From contig QIFF01000031.1 in the NCBI GenBank assembly GCA_003230635.1, positions 1 through 20,850 of the forward strand: DNA of 20,850 bases. Direction: 5' to 3'. This DNA comes from a bacterium (lineage in GTDB: Bacteria; SZUA-182). This document shows positions 7,308 through 13,919 of the stretch, piece after piece. The notes under the pieces are model-generated. The model made no database searches. It was not told the DNA's origin and was given only the letters and a program-made list of their open reading frames with translations. The number at the start of each line of letters is the position of its first letter. The first letter of the stretch is position 1. The position numbers were made by a program, and so were the translations under genes.

Positions 7308-7715
7308 ATGTCCGACCAAGAAACCACGCTCAAACAGACTGCCGAGGCATATTTGGAACACCTGGCTGCCGGTGGCACCAAACCGAGCACCCTAAAGATT
7401 TATCGCAAATCCCTTGACCTGGCCGTTACCCACTTCGGCGGGGAGCGCAAGCTCAACTCAATCCTTGTACCCCACGTTGGCAAATTTTACGCTAGTACTG
7501 CAGTGAATATCCTGCCAAGCGGTAAGCCCAGAGCTGACCTTACAGTCAAGCAAACCAAGCGGGTCTTTCGCCAGTGCCTGAAGTTTGCCAAAGAGCAGGG
7601 CTGGATTACTAACAACCTGCCCATCCCGAAGGCGGAACTCCGGCATGCCCGGGCTAAGGCAACCCCGGCAGGAACAGAGAGCCCTGAGCCTGTAAAAGGG
7701 GACGCACAAAGCTAA
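7308..7715 (+). CDS. Stand-alone core-binding (SAM-like) domain of a tyrosine recombinase
   Basis: This 135-aa protein has the N-terminal DNA-binding fold of phage integrases and nothing more. It shows LKQTAEAYLEHL, then TKPSTLKIYRKSLDLAVTHFG, a central helix, and VKQTKRVFRQCLKFAKEQGW with ITNNLPIPK, the usual end of the core-binding domain. The catalytic domain with its R-H-R-Y residues is absent. The frame stops after a Pro/Thr/Ala-rich tail, and no catalytic remnant is apparent before the hairpin at 7727. The start has a strong AGAGGAGG site, so the short form is probably what is made. It may be a truncated integrase, or a DNA-binding accessory or competitor protein. Confidence 0.7.
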   Translation: MSDQETTLKQTAEAYLEHLAAGGTKPSTLKIYRKSLDLAVTHFGGERKLNSILVPHVGKFYASTAVNILPSGKPRADLTVKQTKRVFRQCLKFAKEQGWITNNLPIPKAELRHARAKATPAGTESPEPVKGDAQS

Positions 7716-7726
7716 ACCCCAACCGG

Positions 7727-7767
7727 AGACAGAGGCGGCGACTGATATCCAGTTGCCGCCTCTGTCT
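7727..7767. terminator. Long 18-bp hairpin after the integrase-like gene
   Basis: Positions 7727-7744 (AGACAGAGGCGGCGACTG) pair with 7750-7767 (CAGTTGCCGCCTCTGTCT) across a 5-base loop, with a single G-T wobble. The hairpin starts 12 bases after the integrase-like stop. There is no strong T-tract, so Rho-independent termination is unproven. The structure may instead protect the mRNA end or mark a recombination site. The stretch to 7934 contains no gene. Confidence 0.6.
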
Positions 7768-7934
7768 GTTCCCTGCATACCATCCGCTCCTATCTCCATA
7801 ACCCATAACCTAAGACTATTTCAAGGCTGGCTGAGGGCTGACCTTAAAGTTGCCCCTTGCCGGGCTGGACATATCTGTGCTATTTACATATGCTGTTATA
7901 TAGTAACATATCGACAAACAACAACTTCAGGCGC

Positions 7935-9476
7935 TCACCAAGAGAGCGGATCGGTTATCAGAGGTACTACAAATTCTATTGTACTCCCCCCCAGCGGATC
8001 ATCCTCTTCAAAGCGGTTGCGAACCATCAGGGCGCAACGCACCGCGTCAATTATGTGGTCGTTGCCCTTCGAATATTTTATGCGGCCGCCGTTCTGGAAC
8101 GTATAAGTATGGGTGGTAAACTGGGATTCGATTTCCAGGTCGGTTATGGGCAAGACCATTTCCCGTTTTTGCAAGGATTTATTGATCAAGTTGGTCATGA
8201 ATTCTTTAGTAGGCTTTTTTACTTCCTTCCCGCTGTTTTCCTGATAAACCATGGTGCTGCTGCCGAAATCAAAGCCGCGCAATCTGCTCTTTAATGCCAG
8301 GGGGCGGTATTTATCCAGGCCGGTCAATTCCTGCACAATTGATACCCCGTTGCCCCCGTTGTCGATCCCCAAACCCGCCGGGTCGTAATAGCGGTCAAGC
8401 AAAGCCAAACAAGCAGCGATGTTGGGATAGGACACATGCTCCATATGGATGCGCAACACCAGGCGCAGCTTGGTGCGCCCGTGTTCTTCCGTTTCCTTGA
8501 AAAGCACGATCTCGGTGGGGTCGTTTGTATAACCGGTGTCCGCTCCCAACCAAAAGGTGCCGTCCCGGGGGGCCAGGTTAAGCAGCATATCCAGGCGCTC
8601 TTCCACCTCGTCTTCACTCTCACAATACTTTAGCTCTTCTCCGGTAATGGATATTTGTTGATACTCGGGCAACTCATGCTGGCAGAGAGTAAAATACTCG
8701 ATATTAAAGACCCCGTAGCTGGGACGGCCATGCTCGCCGGCCACCTCGTGCTGCCAGCCGGCGGTGTTTCTGCCGCCGTAGAATTCTTGTATCGCGTTGC
8801 CCCGTTCCTCCGTCCAATCGGGATGATACCATGACGGCCAGCGGACTACTTCCCAACTGGAAAGCTGAGTCAGACGGTAGTAAGTGGTGTCCCGCAAACC
8901 GTTGGGAGTGGAGTAAATTCTGAAAATACCGTCAGCCTTCAAACACTGCCTTAGGGCCTTCCAGGCCTTCTCCGGCAGCCAGGCCCCCTCGTCGACAAAA
9001 ATCAGCTCTACGTGCAGGCTGCGGAAGGCGTCCCCATATGCTCCCGCCGGGCGGAAGTAGATGACGCTGCCGGTGCTGATCTCAATCTTGTAATAGGGCT
9101 TGCGGATGATTTTGGGACGTCCCTGGGGGGTGAGGGCTATACTGGCTTGCAAATCGGGGCTGCTGTCTATCTGAAATTCAATCTCTTCAATAATCGACTC
9201 CAGATGCCCTTGATGCGGAGCGGCGATTAATACCGAAGCGCCGAACTTGGTGAAGGCGTAATGCAGGGCCAGGGTGGTTAAATTCACTGTCTTGCCGGTA
9301 TCCCTCCCGTCCAGGTGAATTATGTTTCTGGCGGCGCAGCGTAAATCTTCCTTTTGATGGGGCCAGTATCTTCGCGGGCTGCCGTCCCGGTTATACAGAT
9401 ATGTTTCCCCCCACAACACCGGGTCATCCAATATCCGGGCCAGTTGACGCTCTTTCTTAGGGGTTATTTTTTTCAT
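7935..9476 (-). CDS. terL: Phage terminase large subunit
   Basis: This 513-aa DNA-packaging motor has both expected domains. The ATPase part shows a Walker-A-like GRDTGKT (57-63), Walker B VELIFVDEG (156-164) with D162 and E163, and a coupling motif YSTPNG (188-193). The nuclease part has acidic residues in the RNase-H-like pattern: GADTGYTND (D313), GLGIDNGGNG (D372) and DHIIDAVRCAL (D473/D477). The length is normal and no frameshift is seen. GAGGG precedes the start. It lies 13 bases downstream of the 181-aa gene and in the same transcription unit as the small-terminase-like gene. No portal gene follows. The next genes in this direction are the ligase-AAA operon, after an oppositely oriented pair. 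Confidence 0.92.
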   Translation of the reverse strand: MKKITPKKERQLARILDDPVLWGETYLYNRDGSPRRYWPHQKEDLRCAARNIIHLDGRDTGKTVNLTTLALHYAFTKFGASVLIAAPHQGHLESIIEEIEFQIDSSPDLQASIALTPQGRPKIIRKPYYKIEISTGSVIYFRPAGAYGDAFRSLHVELIFVDEGAWLPEKAWKALRQCLKADGIFRIYSTPNGLRDTTYYRLTQLSSWEVVRWPSWYHPDWTEERGNAIQEFYGGRNTAGWQHEVAGEHGRPSYGVFNIEYFTLCQHELPEYQQISITGEELKYCESEDEVEERLDMLLNLAPRDGTFWLGADTGYTNDPTEIVLFKETEEHGRTKLRLVLRIHMEHVSYPNIAACLALLDRYYDPAGLGIDNGGNGVSIVQELTGLDKYRPLALKSRLRGFDFGSSTMVYQENSGKEVKKPTKEFMTNLINKSLQKREMVLPITDLEIESQFTTHTYTFQNGGRIKYSKGNDHIIDAVRCALMVRNRFEEDDPLGGSTIEFVVPLITDPLSW

Positions 9477-9489
9477 GATTTTCCCTCAA

Positions 9490-10035
9490 TTAATGAACCT
9501 GTCCCTCTATTTTTTTGGTTTTGATAAAAATCATCAGGGCCGCCGTGTCTGCGATGCGATAAATCGAACGCTCCACGTCATTAGGGCAGGCGACGGCGGG
9601 CTCGCCGGAGCGGCAAAACATGCCGCCGGGTGACTCATCAGCCATTTTTGCGGTCAGCCAGCGCGCCATCTCCAACGGGGAACGGGTAGGATGCAGCGAT
9701 ATTGAGCCTTTACGGGCTGATGCCAGCAGTCTTTCTCCCAGCCAATCGGTTATTGACTGCACCATGTGATCCAATAAACAATCATTCAGCCGCAGGAACA
9801 AGCCATACAGCAGAGTTTGCGCCGGCCAGTCCGCCACTTCCTCAAGCAGCGAATCCGGCAACCCGCTTATCACTTCCTCCGCAATCAGGTTTGCCGGCCT
9901 GCTGTCCAGCATTTCCGCGATCAGCTTCGCCCGCCGCTCCTCGGACAGGTCATCTGGTATGCGGTCTTTCAATTCCGTTTGCACGGCGGCTAACCATTCC
10001 TTAAAATCAGCGGGTATGTTTTCTTGAGTAATCAT
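9490..10035 (-). CDS. 181-aa hypothetical protein between the terminase subunits
   Basis: Ribosome site AGGAG precedes ATG 10035. The product is almost entirely helical and acidic in its first half (residues 1-80), with a later segment rich in Ala, Met and Leu (GERLLASARKG, SPLEMARWLTAKMADESPGG). Two cysteines lie near residues 140 and 149. I recognise no family. Its position between the two terminase subunits suggests a packaging or phage regulatory protein, as inference. The gene is complete and the frame intact. Confidence 0.75.
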   Translation of the reverse strand: MITQENIPADFKEWLAAVQTELKDRIPDDLSEERRAKLIAEMLDSRPANLIAEEVISGLPDSLLEEVADWPAQTLLYGLFLRLNDCLLDHMVQSITDWLGERLLASARKGSISLHPTRSPLEMARWLTAKMADESPGGMFCRSGEPAVACPNDVERSIYRIADTAALMIFIKTKKIEGQVH

Positions 10036-10189
10036 GACGTTCTCCTATAACCCGAATAATCCGGGCGTTATGATAGACAGGGAGTGCGACCGACGGAAGC
10101 AATCTTTGTCCCCTCCCTTAAATTGGCTTGGGCGACACACCCATAAGTTGCTCAAATTCCAAGCGCCCCTTTTCATTGGCTTGGGAAAC

Positions 10190-10720
10190 TCACGTTTTTT
10201 TCTTTTTCTTTGAGGCCCCGGTAGTTTTCTCAGCCGCGGCTTCGCGTTCTTGGATGGCTTTATGCGCCTCCAGCAAGTTAGCCATCCATTCCGCCGGGGT
10301 GGTTCGCAAGCCGGCGCTTTCCCCTTCCCGCTTGTCTTTGGTGGCCTTCAAGTCCTGGAGCTGGCTGCGCAGGATCAGGTTCACTCTGTACATCGCATCG
10401 GCATTGTCGCCCTTGAAGGCTCTGACCAGCTTGATAAAGGAAAGGCAGGCCACTTCCGCCGAGATGCGGTCGGAGGAGTTGTTAAGCTGAAAATCCTCCT
10501 GCATGGCCTGGAGAATTTCCTGAAAAAGCTTTCTTTCTTCGTCGTTCAGCAACTTGTCTACATACACCCCGTGTTTCACGGCGTTCTTGTTGCCCTTGGG
10601 CGCTCCGCCTCCGGCCCCGTGGTAATAGCAAACCTCGAATCCCGGCGTGGCCAGGCGCCGGCAGCGCTCGCCGGTGCGCTTGCTTTTGGCTTTGCATCTT
10701 AGTTGTCTGATGTCAATCAT
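10190..10720 (-). CDS. Terminase small subunit-like protein
   Basis: The N-terminus has a cysteine/histidine cluster (RCKAKSKRTGERCRR, then CYYHGAGGG) followed by GAPKGNKNAVKHG, the signature of many small proteins encoded next to large terminases and usually annotated as small terminase or phage DNA-binding protein. A helical middle and a lysine-rich tail (KTTGASKKKKKT) follow. I start it at 10720 (MIDIRQLRC) because AGGAGG lies eight bases upstream. The ATG at 10744 lies before that ribosome site and would add eight residues. It probably recognises packaging-site DNA and recruits the large terminase downstream. Confidence 0.7.
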   Translation of the reverse strand: MIDIRQLRCKAKSKRTGERCRRLATPGFEVCYYHGAGGGAPKGNKNAVKHGVYVDKLLNDEERKLFQEILQAMQEDFQLNNSSDRISAEVACLSFIKLVRAFKGDNADAMYRVNLILRSQLQDLKATKDKREGESAGLRTTPAEWMANLLEAHKAIQEREAAAEKTTGASKKKKKT

Positions 10721-10724
10721 AAAA

Positions 10725-10934
10725 TCACCTCCTGGTTGGATCATAGCAACGATTGAAATTGCTTGTGTCCCTTATTGTCGCTAATTGTCCCACCAATCCC
10801 GTTAGGATGGAGCGGCAGGGAAGGAAGTTTGTCCAACGGTCGTTGGTGATTACCTTTAGCCCCTTGGTTTTATAAATGTAACCCTCAACACCAGACCCGG
10901 AGAAGGCATCGAACCCACTCGAGTTGATCGGACT
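10725..10934 (-). pseudogene. Decayed DNA methyltransferase fragment
   Basis: An open frame without a start codon reads SSGFDAFSGSGVEGYIYKTK and then GLKVITNDRW. This matches the S-adenosylmethionine-binding motif I (DAFSGSG) and the next acidic motif of amino-methyltransferases, close to D12/Dam-like enzymes. The catalytic DPPY-type motif is missing. A TAG lies directly upstream in frame (10935-10937), and the frame ends at TGA 10725-10727, just before the terminase-like gene. The piece sits between two copies of an imperfect direct repeat, so internal deletion or duplication is likely. Confidence 0.5.
10736..10767. repeat. Imperfect direct repeat, copy 1
   Basis: This copy contains GATCATAGCAAC and ends CTTGTG. 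The second copy begins 213 bases away at 10949. Over the 29-base core the two match at about 23 positions. On the minus strand both encode a similar short C-terminus containing CYD close before a stop, so the repeat looks like a duplicated gene end. Confidence 0.55.
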
Positions 10935-10948
10935 CTACCGGCTTTTGA

Positions 10949-10980
10949 TTAGATCATAGCAACTTTTCAAAAAACTTGTG
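10949..10980. repeat. Imperfect direct repeat, copy 2
   Basis: This partner of the repeat at 10736-10767 shares GATCATAGCAAC and the end CTTGTG, with an A-rich centre. The two copies bracket the methyltransferase fragment. The surrounding 10981-11050 stretch contains no convincing gene. Confidence 0.55.
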
Positions 10981-11050
10981 GCGAGAGATGACGGGATTTG
11001 ACGAGGTTTGTCGCACTTTATTTTCAGGAGTAATTAATCCTAATTCCACT

Positions 11051-11239
11051 TCAAACAATCCGCTCCTCCGCCAGCCATTTTCCTAGTTCCCTTTCCGGGA
11101 ACCTCACCGTTCCTCGAATTTTCTTGTAAGGCATACCATATGTCATATAACGTTCCACAGTTCTTACGGACACATGAAGGATTTTAGCTACTTCCCTTTT
11201 GGTATAAAACTGGGTGATGACAAAGCTATTCTTATTCAT
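11051..11239 (-). CDS. Excisionase-like helix-turn-helix DNA-binding protein (62 aa)
   Basis: The 62-aa product matches the short MerR/excisionase-type winged HTH used by phage Xis proteins and small regulators. A helix-turn-helix at about 13-32 (TKREVAKILHVSVRTVERYM) is followed by GMPYKKIRGTVRFPERELGKWL, the usual wing and last helix. The ribosome site is weak (AGG about 14 bases upstream). It is the first gene of the leftward terminase cluster, so it may control that cluster or act as an excision factor. A partner integrase with a catalytic domain is not in the window. Confidence 0.75.
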   Translation of the reverse strand: MNKNSFVITQFYTKREVAKILHVSVRTVERYMTYGMPYKKIRGTVRFPERELGKWLAEERIV

Positions 11240-11488
11240 GGTTTGTTTTTACCTGCTAGTTCTTAAGTTTGTTGAGGGGATTTTATTGCTTTTGGGATTT
11301 CTGGCTCTGTGTAGCATCTCCGCACTCCTTCTGAAGTCAGCGGATGAGTCCCTTCATGGCCCCCAATCTAACTTGTTAATGATTGCCTATGACTTATAAT
11401 GATGAAGTGTAACGCACTTTATACACGGGCGCTATTACATAGAACTAACACCGGCCTAACAATCGCCTAACAGGGAACGTTAAGAAGC
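11240..11488. other. Intergenic region upstream of the HTH gene
   Basis: No gene is supported here. The plus-strand frame starting at 11214 has no ribosome site, overlaps the HTH gene start and resembles nothing known. The right part contains the first CCTAACA site pair. Confidence 0.4.
11455..11472. repeat. Paired CCTAACA sites, left half of an inverted arrangement
   Basis: CCTAACA-ATCG-CCTAACA is two identical heptamers with an 11-bp period. The same pair occurs inverted at 11569-11586. The two pairs bracket the terminator of the VapBC operon. Paired heptamers one helical turn apart suggest protein-binding sites such as integrase arm sites or repressor operators. Confidence 0.6.
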
Positions 11489-11524
11489 AAAAAAGCCGAA
11501 ATTCCAATTAGTTGGAGTTCCGGC
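11489..11524 (-). terminator. Rho-independent terminator of the VapBC-wHTH operon
   Basis: On the minus strand GCCGGAACTCCAA pairs with TTGGAATTTCGGC across a 4-base loop, with two non-Watson-Crick positions. It is followed by TTTTTT. It lies about 70 bases after the stop of the 205-aa gene and is a textbook intrinsic terminator. Confidence 0.85.
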
Positions 11525-11568
11525 AGAGGAATGCTATTCAGCTCTTATTTGGTTCAATGTAAGACTGT

Positions 11569-11586
11569 TGTTAGGCGGATGTTAGG
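11569..11586. repeat. Paired TGTTAGG sites, right half of an inverted arrangement
   Basis: TGTTAGG-CGGA-TGTTAGG is the inverse of the pair at 11455-11472. It has the same 11-bp period and ends five bases before the 205-aa stop codon. Confidence 0.6.
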
Positions 11587-11591
11587 AATTT

Positions 11592-12209
11592 TTAGGGGGC
11601 GGAAGGCGTTTTGTCAACTGAGGCCAGCAACGTGTGTATGTGCAGTTCCGAGTGCAGCGCTTTTATTTTGGCCGCATCAAAACTGACGTTATGGGGAGGC
11701 GTGGAAATCCGATAGGCCCCGTAGCCGTTATTTTCGATAAACTCCGAGGCCGGGTTTTTTAAGCTTGAGGCAATCTGCTTTCTCAAGCGCATTATGGCTA
11801 CGTGATAATTTACTCCTACCAACTCGGTTCCATAAAACCAGCCGCTGTGATCGTTTTTCAAACGAACGGCCAACTTAAGCAGGATGTCGAATGCCTGTCC
11901 GCTGACCCATAGCGGCTTGCCGCTTATCTGTAGCAAAATTCCGGCCTTATCAAGCTGACCGTCAATATGAAGGGTGTCATTAGTTTTATACGAGTGCAGT
12001 AAGCTGTCCTTGTGGGATGTTTTGGGCTGAGCTGACGCTTCCGGGTGAGAATGTTCTTCGGAAGGTAATTTAACCAGATACCCTTTCTCAATCATATCTT
12101 GGATCTGCGGGGACAGACTTTCCACCGAAACCACCTGCCCGGCTTTGAATCTTAAACCGGCATCAGGAATAACCACCCTGCCGGGGTGTACGCTCTTGAT
12201 CCGTATCAT
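11592..12209 (-). CDS. Fusion of a capsid-neighbour domain with an OmpR-like winged helix (205 aa)
   Basis: Residues 1-50 (MIRIKSVHPGRVVIPDAGLR, GQVVSVE, EKGYLVKLPS) match the broken post-capsid gene at 533-733, at about 45% identity by hand. A Ser/His/Pro-rich linker follows (51-75). Residues 92-170 look like an OmpR/PhoB-type winged helix: SGQAFDILLKLA, GTELVG, a recognition-like helix IMRLRKQIASSL (139-150), and the hairpin FIENNGYGAYRIS (157-169). There is no receiver domain, so this is not a normal response regulator. The ATG overlaps the VapC stop (ATGA), and the terminator at 11489-11524 closes the unit. It may be a transcription factor for the toxin-antitoxin operon or phage genes. 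How a head-type domain would serve a regulator is unknown. Confidence 0.75.
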   Translation of the reverse strand: MIRIKSVHPGRVVIPDAGLRFKAGQVVSVESLSPQIQDMIEKGYLVKLPSEEHSHPEASAQPKTSHKDSLLHSYKTNDTLHIDGQLDKAGILLQISGKPLWVSGQAFDILLKLAVRLKNDHSGWFYGTELVGVNYHVAIMRLRKQIASSLKNPASEFIENNGYGAYRISTPPHNVSFDAAKIKALHSELHIHTLLASVDKTPSAP

Positions 12210-12613
12210 GGCTCTACTCTTTTTACAAACTCTACCTTGTCAAAGTCCTCATCATAGGAATAAATTTCTGCGAGTTTTTTGTGTTTTACATAGACCGCAT
12301 TATAGGCGTCAATAAAGTCGATATTTTTTATGCTGTATAGTAGTAACGCTTCTGTCAGAACTTTGTGATTTTCTACTTGAATGTTCGGGGTGTTGAGAAT
12401 TATAGATACCTTTTCAATAACCTCTTCCTTTGATACCTTGTAATAAGAAAGGAGCGTCCATATCACCTCTGCGATTACCATCTCAGAAGTAACCAGAAAC
12501 TCTTTACCACTGACAGCCCTTTCAAAGAGGGTTCTGCACTTAGAATATTTTGCTTTATCATCACCAGTGAGGTAGCGTAAGAAAATATTTGTATCTACAA
12601 AGCGTTTTTTCAT
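12206..12613 (-). CDS. vapC: PIN-domain toxin, VapC type
   Basis: This 135-aa PIN-domain ribonuclease has the expected acidic residues: D7 in RFVDTN, E49 in VIAEV, D99 and D102 in NIDFIDAY, and D121/D123 in YSYDEDFD. VapC proteins cleave RNA (often initiator tRNA or rRNA) in the cytoplasm and are held inactive by VapB. The start overlaps the antitoxin stop by four bases (ATGA), and its own stop overlaps the next gene in the same way. The length is normal and no key residue is missing, so it should be active. Confidence 0.92.
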   Translation of the reverse strand: MKKRFVDTNIFLRYLTGDDKAKYSKCRTLFERAVSGKEFLVTSEMVIAEVIWTLLSYYKVSKEEVIEKVSIILNTPNIQVENHKVLTEALLLYSIKNIDFIDAYNAVYVKHKKLAEIYSYDEDFDKVEFVKRVEP

Positions 12614-12873
12614 TTCTCTGTTTCTTTTGCAACTTTTTGTGCAACAGCTTTGCGGACTTTTCCTCTTACCTTCTGGAAATCAATGGGCCGCTCGCTTTTC
12701 GGAATCTTTATTGACCCGCCTATATCCAGAATATTACCGTGAAGAGCCTTTAACACCGCATGATTTTTTTCGACCGTGATTACAACCTTGTCTGAGGGCT
12801 TGAGACTGAGAATATCCCGGACTTGTTTGGGAATAGTTATCTGGCCCTTTGCAGTCATGACAGAAATAGACAT
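12610..12873 (-). CDS. vapB: AbrB/SpoVT-type antitoxin, VapB
   Basis: The product has the swapped-hairpin AbrB DNA-binding fold: SVMTAKGQITIPKQVRDILS, then LKPSDKVVITVEKNHAVL. A C-terminal tail (GSIKIPKSERPIDFQKVRGK) probably blocks the VapC active site. I choose ATG 12873 because GGAGGT lies nine bases upstream. The in-frame ATG at 12882 abuts the ribosome site and would add three residues. It neutralises VapC, encoded immediately downstream, and represses the consensus promoter at 12909-12937, as is usual for such pairs. Confidence 0.9.
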   Translation of the reverse strand: MSISVMTAKGQITIPKQVRDILSLKPSDKVVITVEKNHAVLKALHGNILDIGGSIKIPKSERPIDFQKVRGKVRKAVAQKVAKETEK

Positions 12874-12908
12874 TTTATGCATACCTCCAAATTGTTTTCT
12901 TACTTTTT

Positions 12909-12937
12909 ATTATAATCCCTACTTGTCCTGCTGTCAA
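12909..12937 (-). promoter_or_regulatory. Consensus sigma-A promoter of the VapBC operon
   Basis: On the minus strand TTGACA (12937-12932), exactly 17 bases, then TATAAT (12914-12909): both hexamers match consensus perfectly. The VapB start lies 36 bases further on. Such a strong promoter fits an autorepressed toxin-antitoxin operon. Confidence 0.92.
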
Positions 12938-13039
12938 GATTTAATCAAAAGAAGAAATTTGTTTTTGTTGCCCGGTCCTTGTGGCCGATTGTTACTCGGG
13001 ATTCCCTTATGTGAGGGGTTGTCTCGCATTCCTGATAGT

Positions 13040-13056
13040 GTTGGTTGAAAACCAAC
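13040..13056. repeat. Short palindrome between the two toxin-antitoxin units
   Basis: GTTGGTT-GAA-AACCAAC is a perfect 7-bp inverted repeat, followed by a third AACCAAC-like unit. It lies between the divergent VapBC and PIN promoters, so it could be an operator or a weak hairpin. Confidence 0.4.
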
Positions 13057-13109
13057 TAACCAACCCGCCCCTGGGTTTGATATCACCTGCTTTGTGTGCA
13101 TTGCTCATA

Positions 13110-13138
13110 TTGACAATTACTCTGTGAAGATATAATAT
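13110..13138 (+). promoter_or_regulatory. Promoter of the second PIN gene, adjacent to its start codon
   Basis: TTGACA (13110-13115) is followed after 17 bases by TAATAT (13133-13138). An overlapping perfect TATAAT (13131-13136) gives a 15-base spacer. The start codon is at 13145, so transcription would begin on or next to the ATG. Confidence 0.8.
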
Positions 13139-13144
13139 AAGGTT

Positions 13145-13597
13145 ATGAAGAGAAGCATCTTGTTGGATACCAATGTTCCCAATGCTTACTTTGATTCCAG
13201 TAAGCCAGAAAGGCAAAGGGAAACTAAGAGGTTGTGGAAATACTTGCCTCGCTTTCAGGTCTGCATCTCTGAGGTTACTATGGGTGAAATTCTGGACACT
13301 GAGGATATTTACCTCAGAGAAAACCTAGCCTGGCTGGTAAAGGATTTTGAGCGATTAGCGGTCACTGAAGAAGCCCTGAAACTGGCGGAAAGCTACATCA
13401 GGAATCGGGTGCTGACCAGAAGGCATATTAATGACCTTCTCCAGATAGCCATCACTACGGTGAACAATCTGGACGTTCTTTTGAGTTGGAACTTTGAGCA
13501 TGTAGTTAAAGAAACAAAGATTATCAAGGTAAATTATACCAATGAGTTGCATAATTACAAGCAGATCAAAATCTTGCCTCCACCTATGATTTTTTAA
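13145..13597 (+). CDS. PIN-domain toxin of a second toxin-antitoxin pair
   Basis: This 150-aa PIN protein belongs to the group with DTNVPNAYFD near the start (D8). It continues with CISEVTMGEIL (E43/E48), HINDLLQIAI (D97) and the characteristic DVLLSWNFEHVV with a C-terminal IKILPPP. These proteins act as RNA-cleaving toxins paired with a small adjacent antitoxin, which fits the ORF 19 bases downstream. No good ribosome site precedes the ATG. With the promoter only a few bases away, the message is probably leaderless. It diverges from the VapBC operon and shares a ~230-bp intergenic region with it. Confidence 0.82.
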   Translation: MKRSILLDTNVPNAYFDSSKPERQRETKRLWKYLPRFQVCISEVTMGEILDTEDIYLRENLAWLVKDFERLAVTEEALKLAESYIRNRVLTRRHINDLLQIAITTVNNLDVLLSWNFEHVVKETKIIKVNYTNELHNYKQIKILPPPMIF

Positions 13598-13616
13598 CTA
13601 ATAAGGAATACCTGCT

Positions 13617-13787
13617 ATGAAAGATGCGATGCTGAATACCATTAGAAAAATAAGGGATAAAGATTATCGGGTTGTTAAAGCTCTGTCCCCCTCCAGGGCT
13701 GTAGAGTACTACCGAAACAAGGCAGCAAGCTTTGATGACCTGATAAGGAAACTCTCCCGCCAGCAAAAGAAACAGAGTACCCGATGA
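13617..13787 (+). CDS. Small antitoxin-like protein (56 aa), possibly frameshifted
   Basis: ATG 13617 follows AAGGA and the PIN gene directly. The product (MKDAMLNTIRKIRDKDYRVV, then LSPSRAVEYYRNKAASFDDL) has the pattern of an N-terminal helix, LSP, Glu-Tyr-Tyr and a basic helix, seen in small partners of this PIN group. It ends at TGA 13785-13787. Coding-like sequence continues in another frame beyond the stop, so the protein may originally have been ~95-100 aa. If truncated, antitoxin activity may be altered. Confidence 0.55.
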   Translation: MKDAMLNTIRKIRDKDYRVVKALSPSRAVEYYRNKAASFDDLIRKLSRQQKKQSTR

Positions 13788-13919
13788 TGAACCCTCTTTG
13801 CTAACCGAAGATGAAGAGTTGGCGAGACGGGTCAAACACCATCCCGCTCTGGAATGGGAACTTTCCCTAAGCCACCTTATTTGCCTGAGAAGACCTTCGC
13901 CCTCCGATATATAAAATAA
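13788..13919 (+). pseudogene. Frameshifted coding tail after the antitoxin-like gene
   Basis: In the frame that bypasses the 13785 stop, codons give DDEPSLLTEDEELARRVKHH and on to TAA 13912-13914. A third frame gives KPPYLPEKTFALRYIK before TAA 13917-13919. Both look protein-coding but lack starts. They probably represent the broken end of the antitoxin or of a neighbouring gene. Confidence 0.35.

Noticed and set aside
10880..10935. Possible tRNA end on the minus strand (GGGTTCGATGCC)
   Set aside because: The T-loop-like sequence is not flanked by a complementary stem and no acceptor, D or anticodon arm can be built. The bases code for the methyltransferase motif instead.
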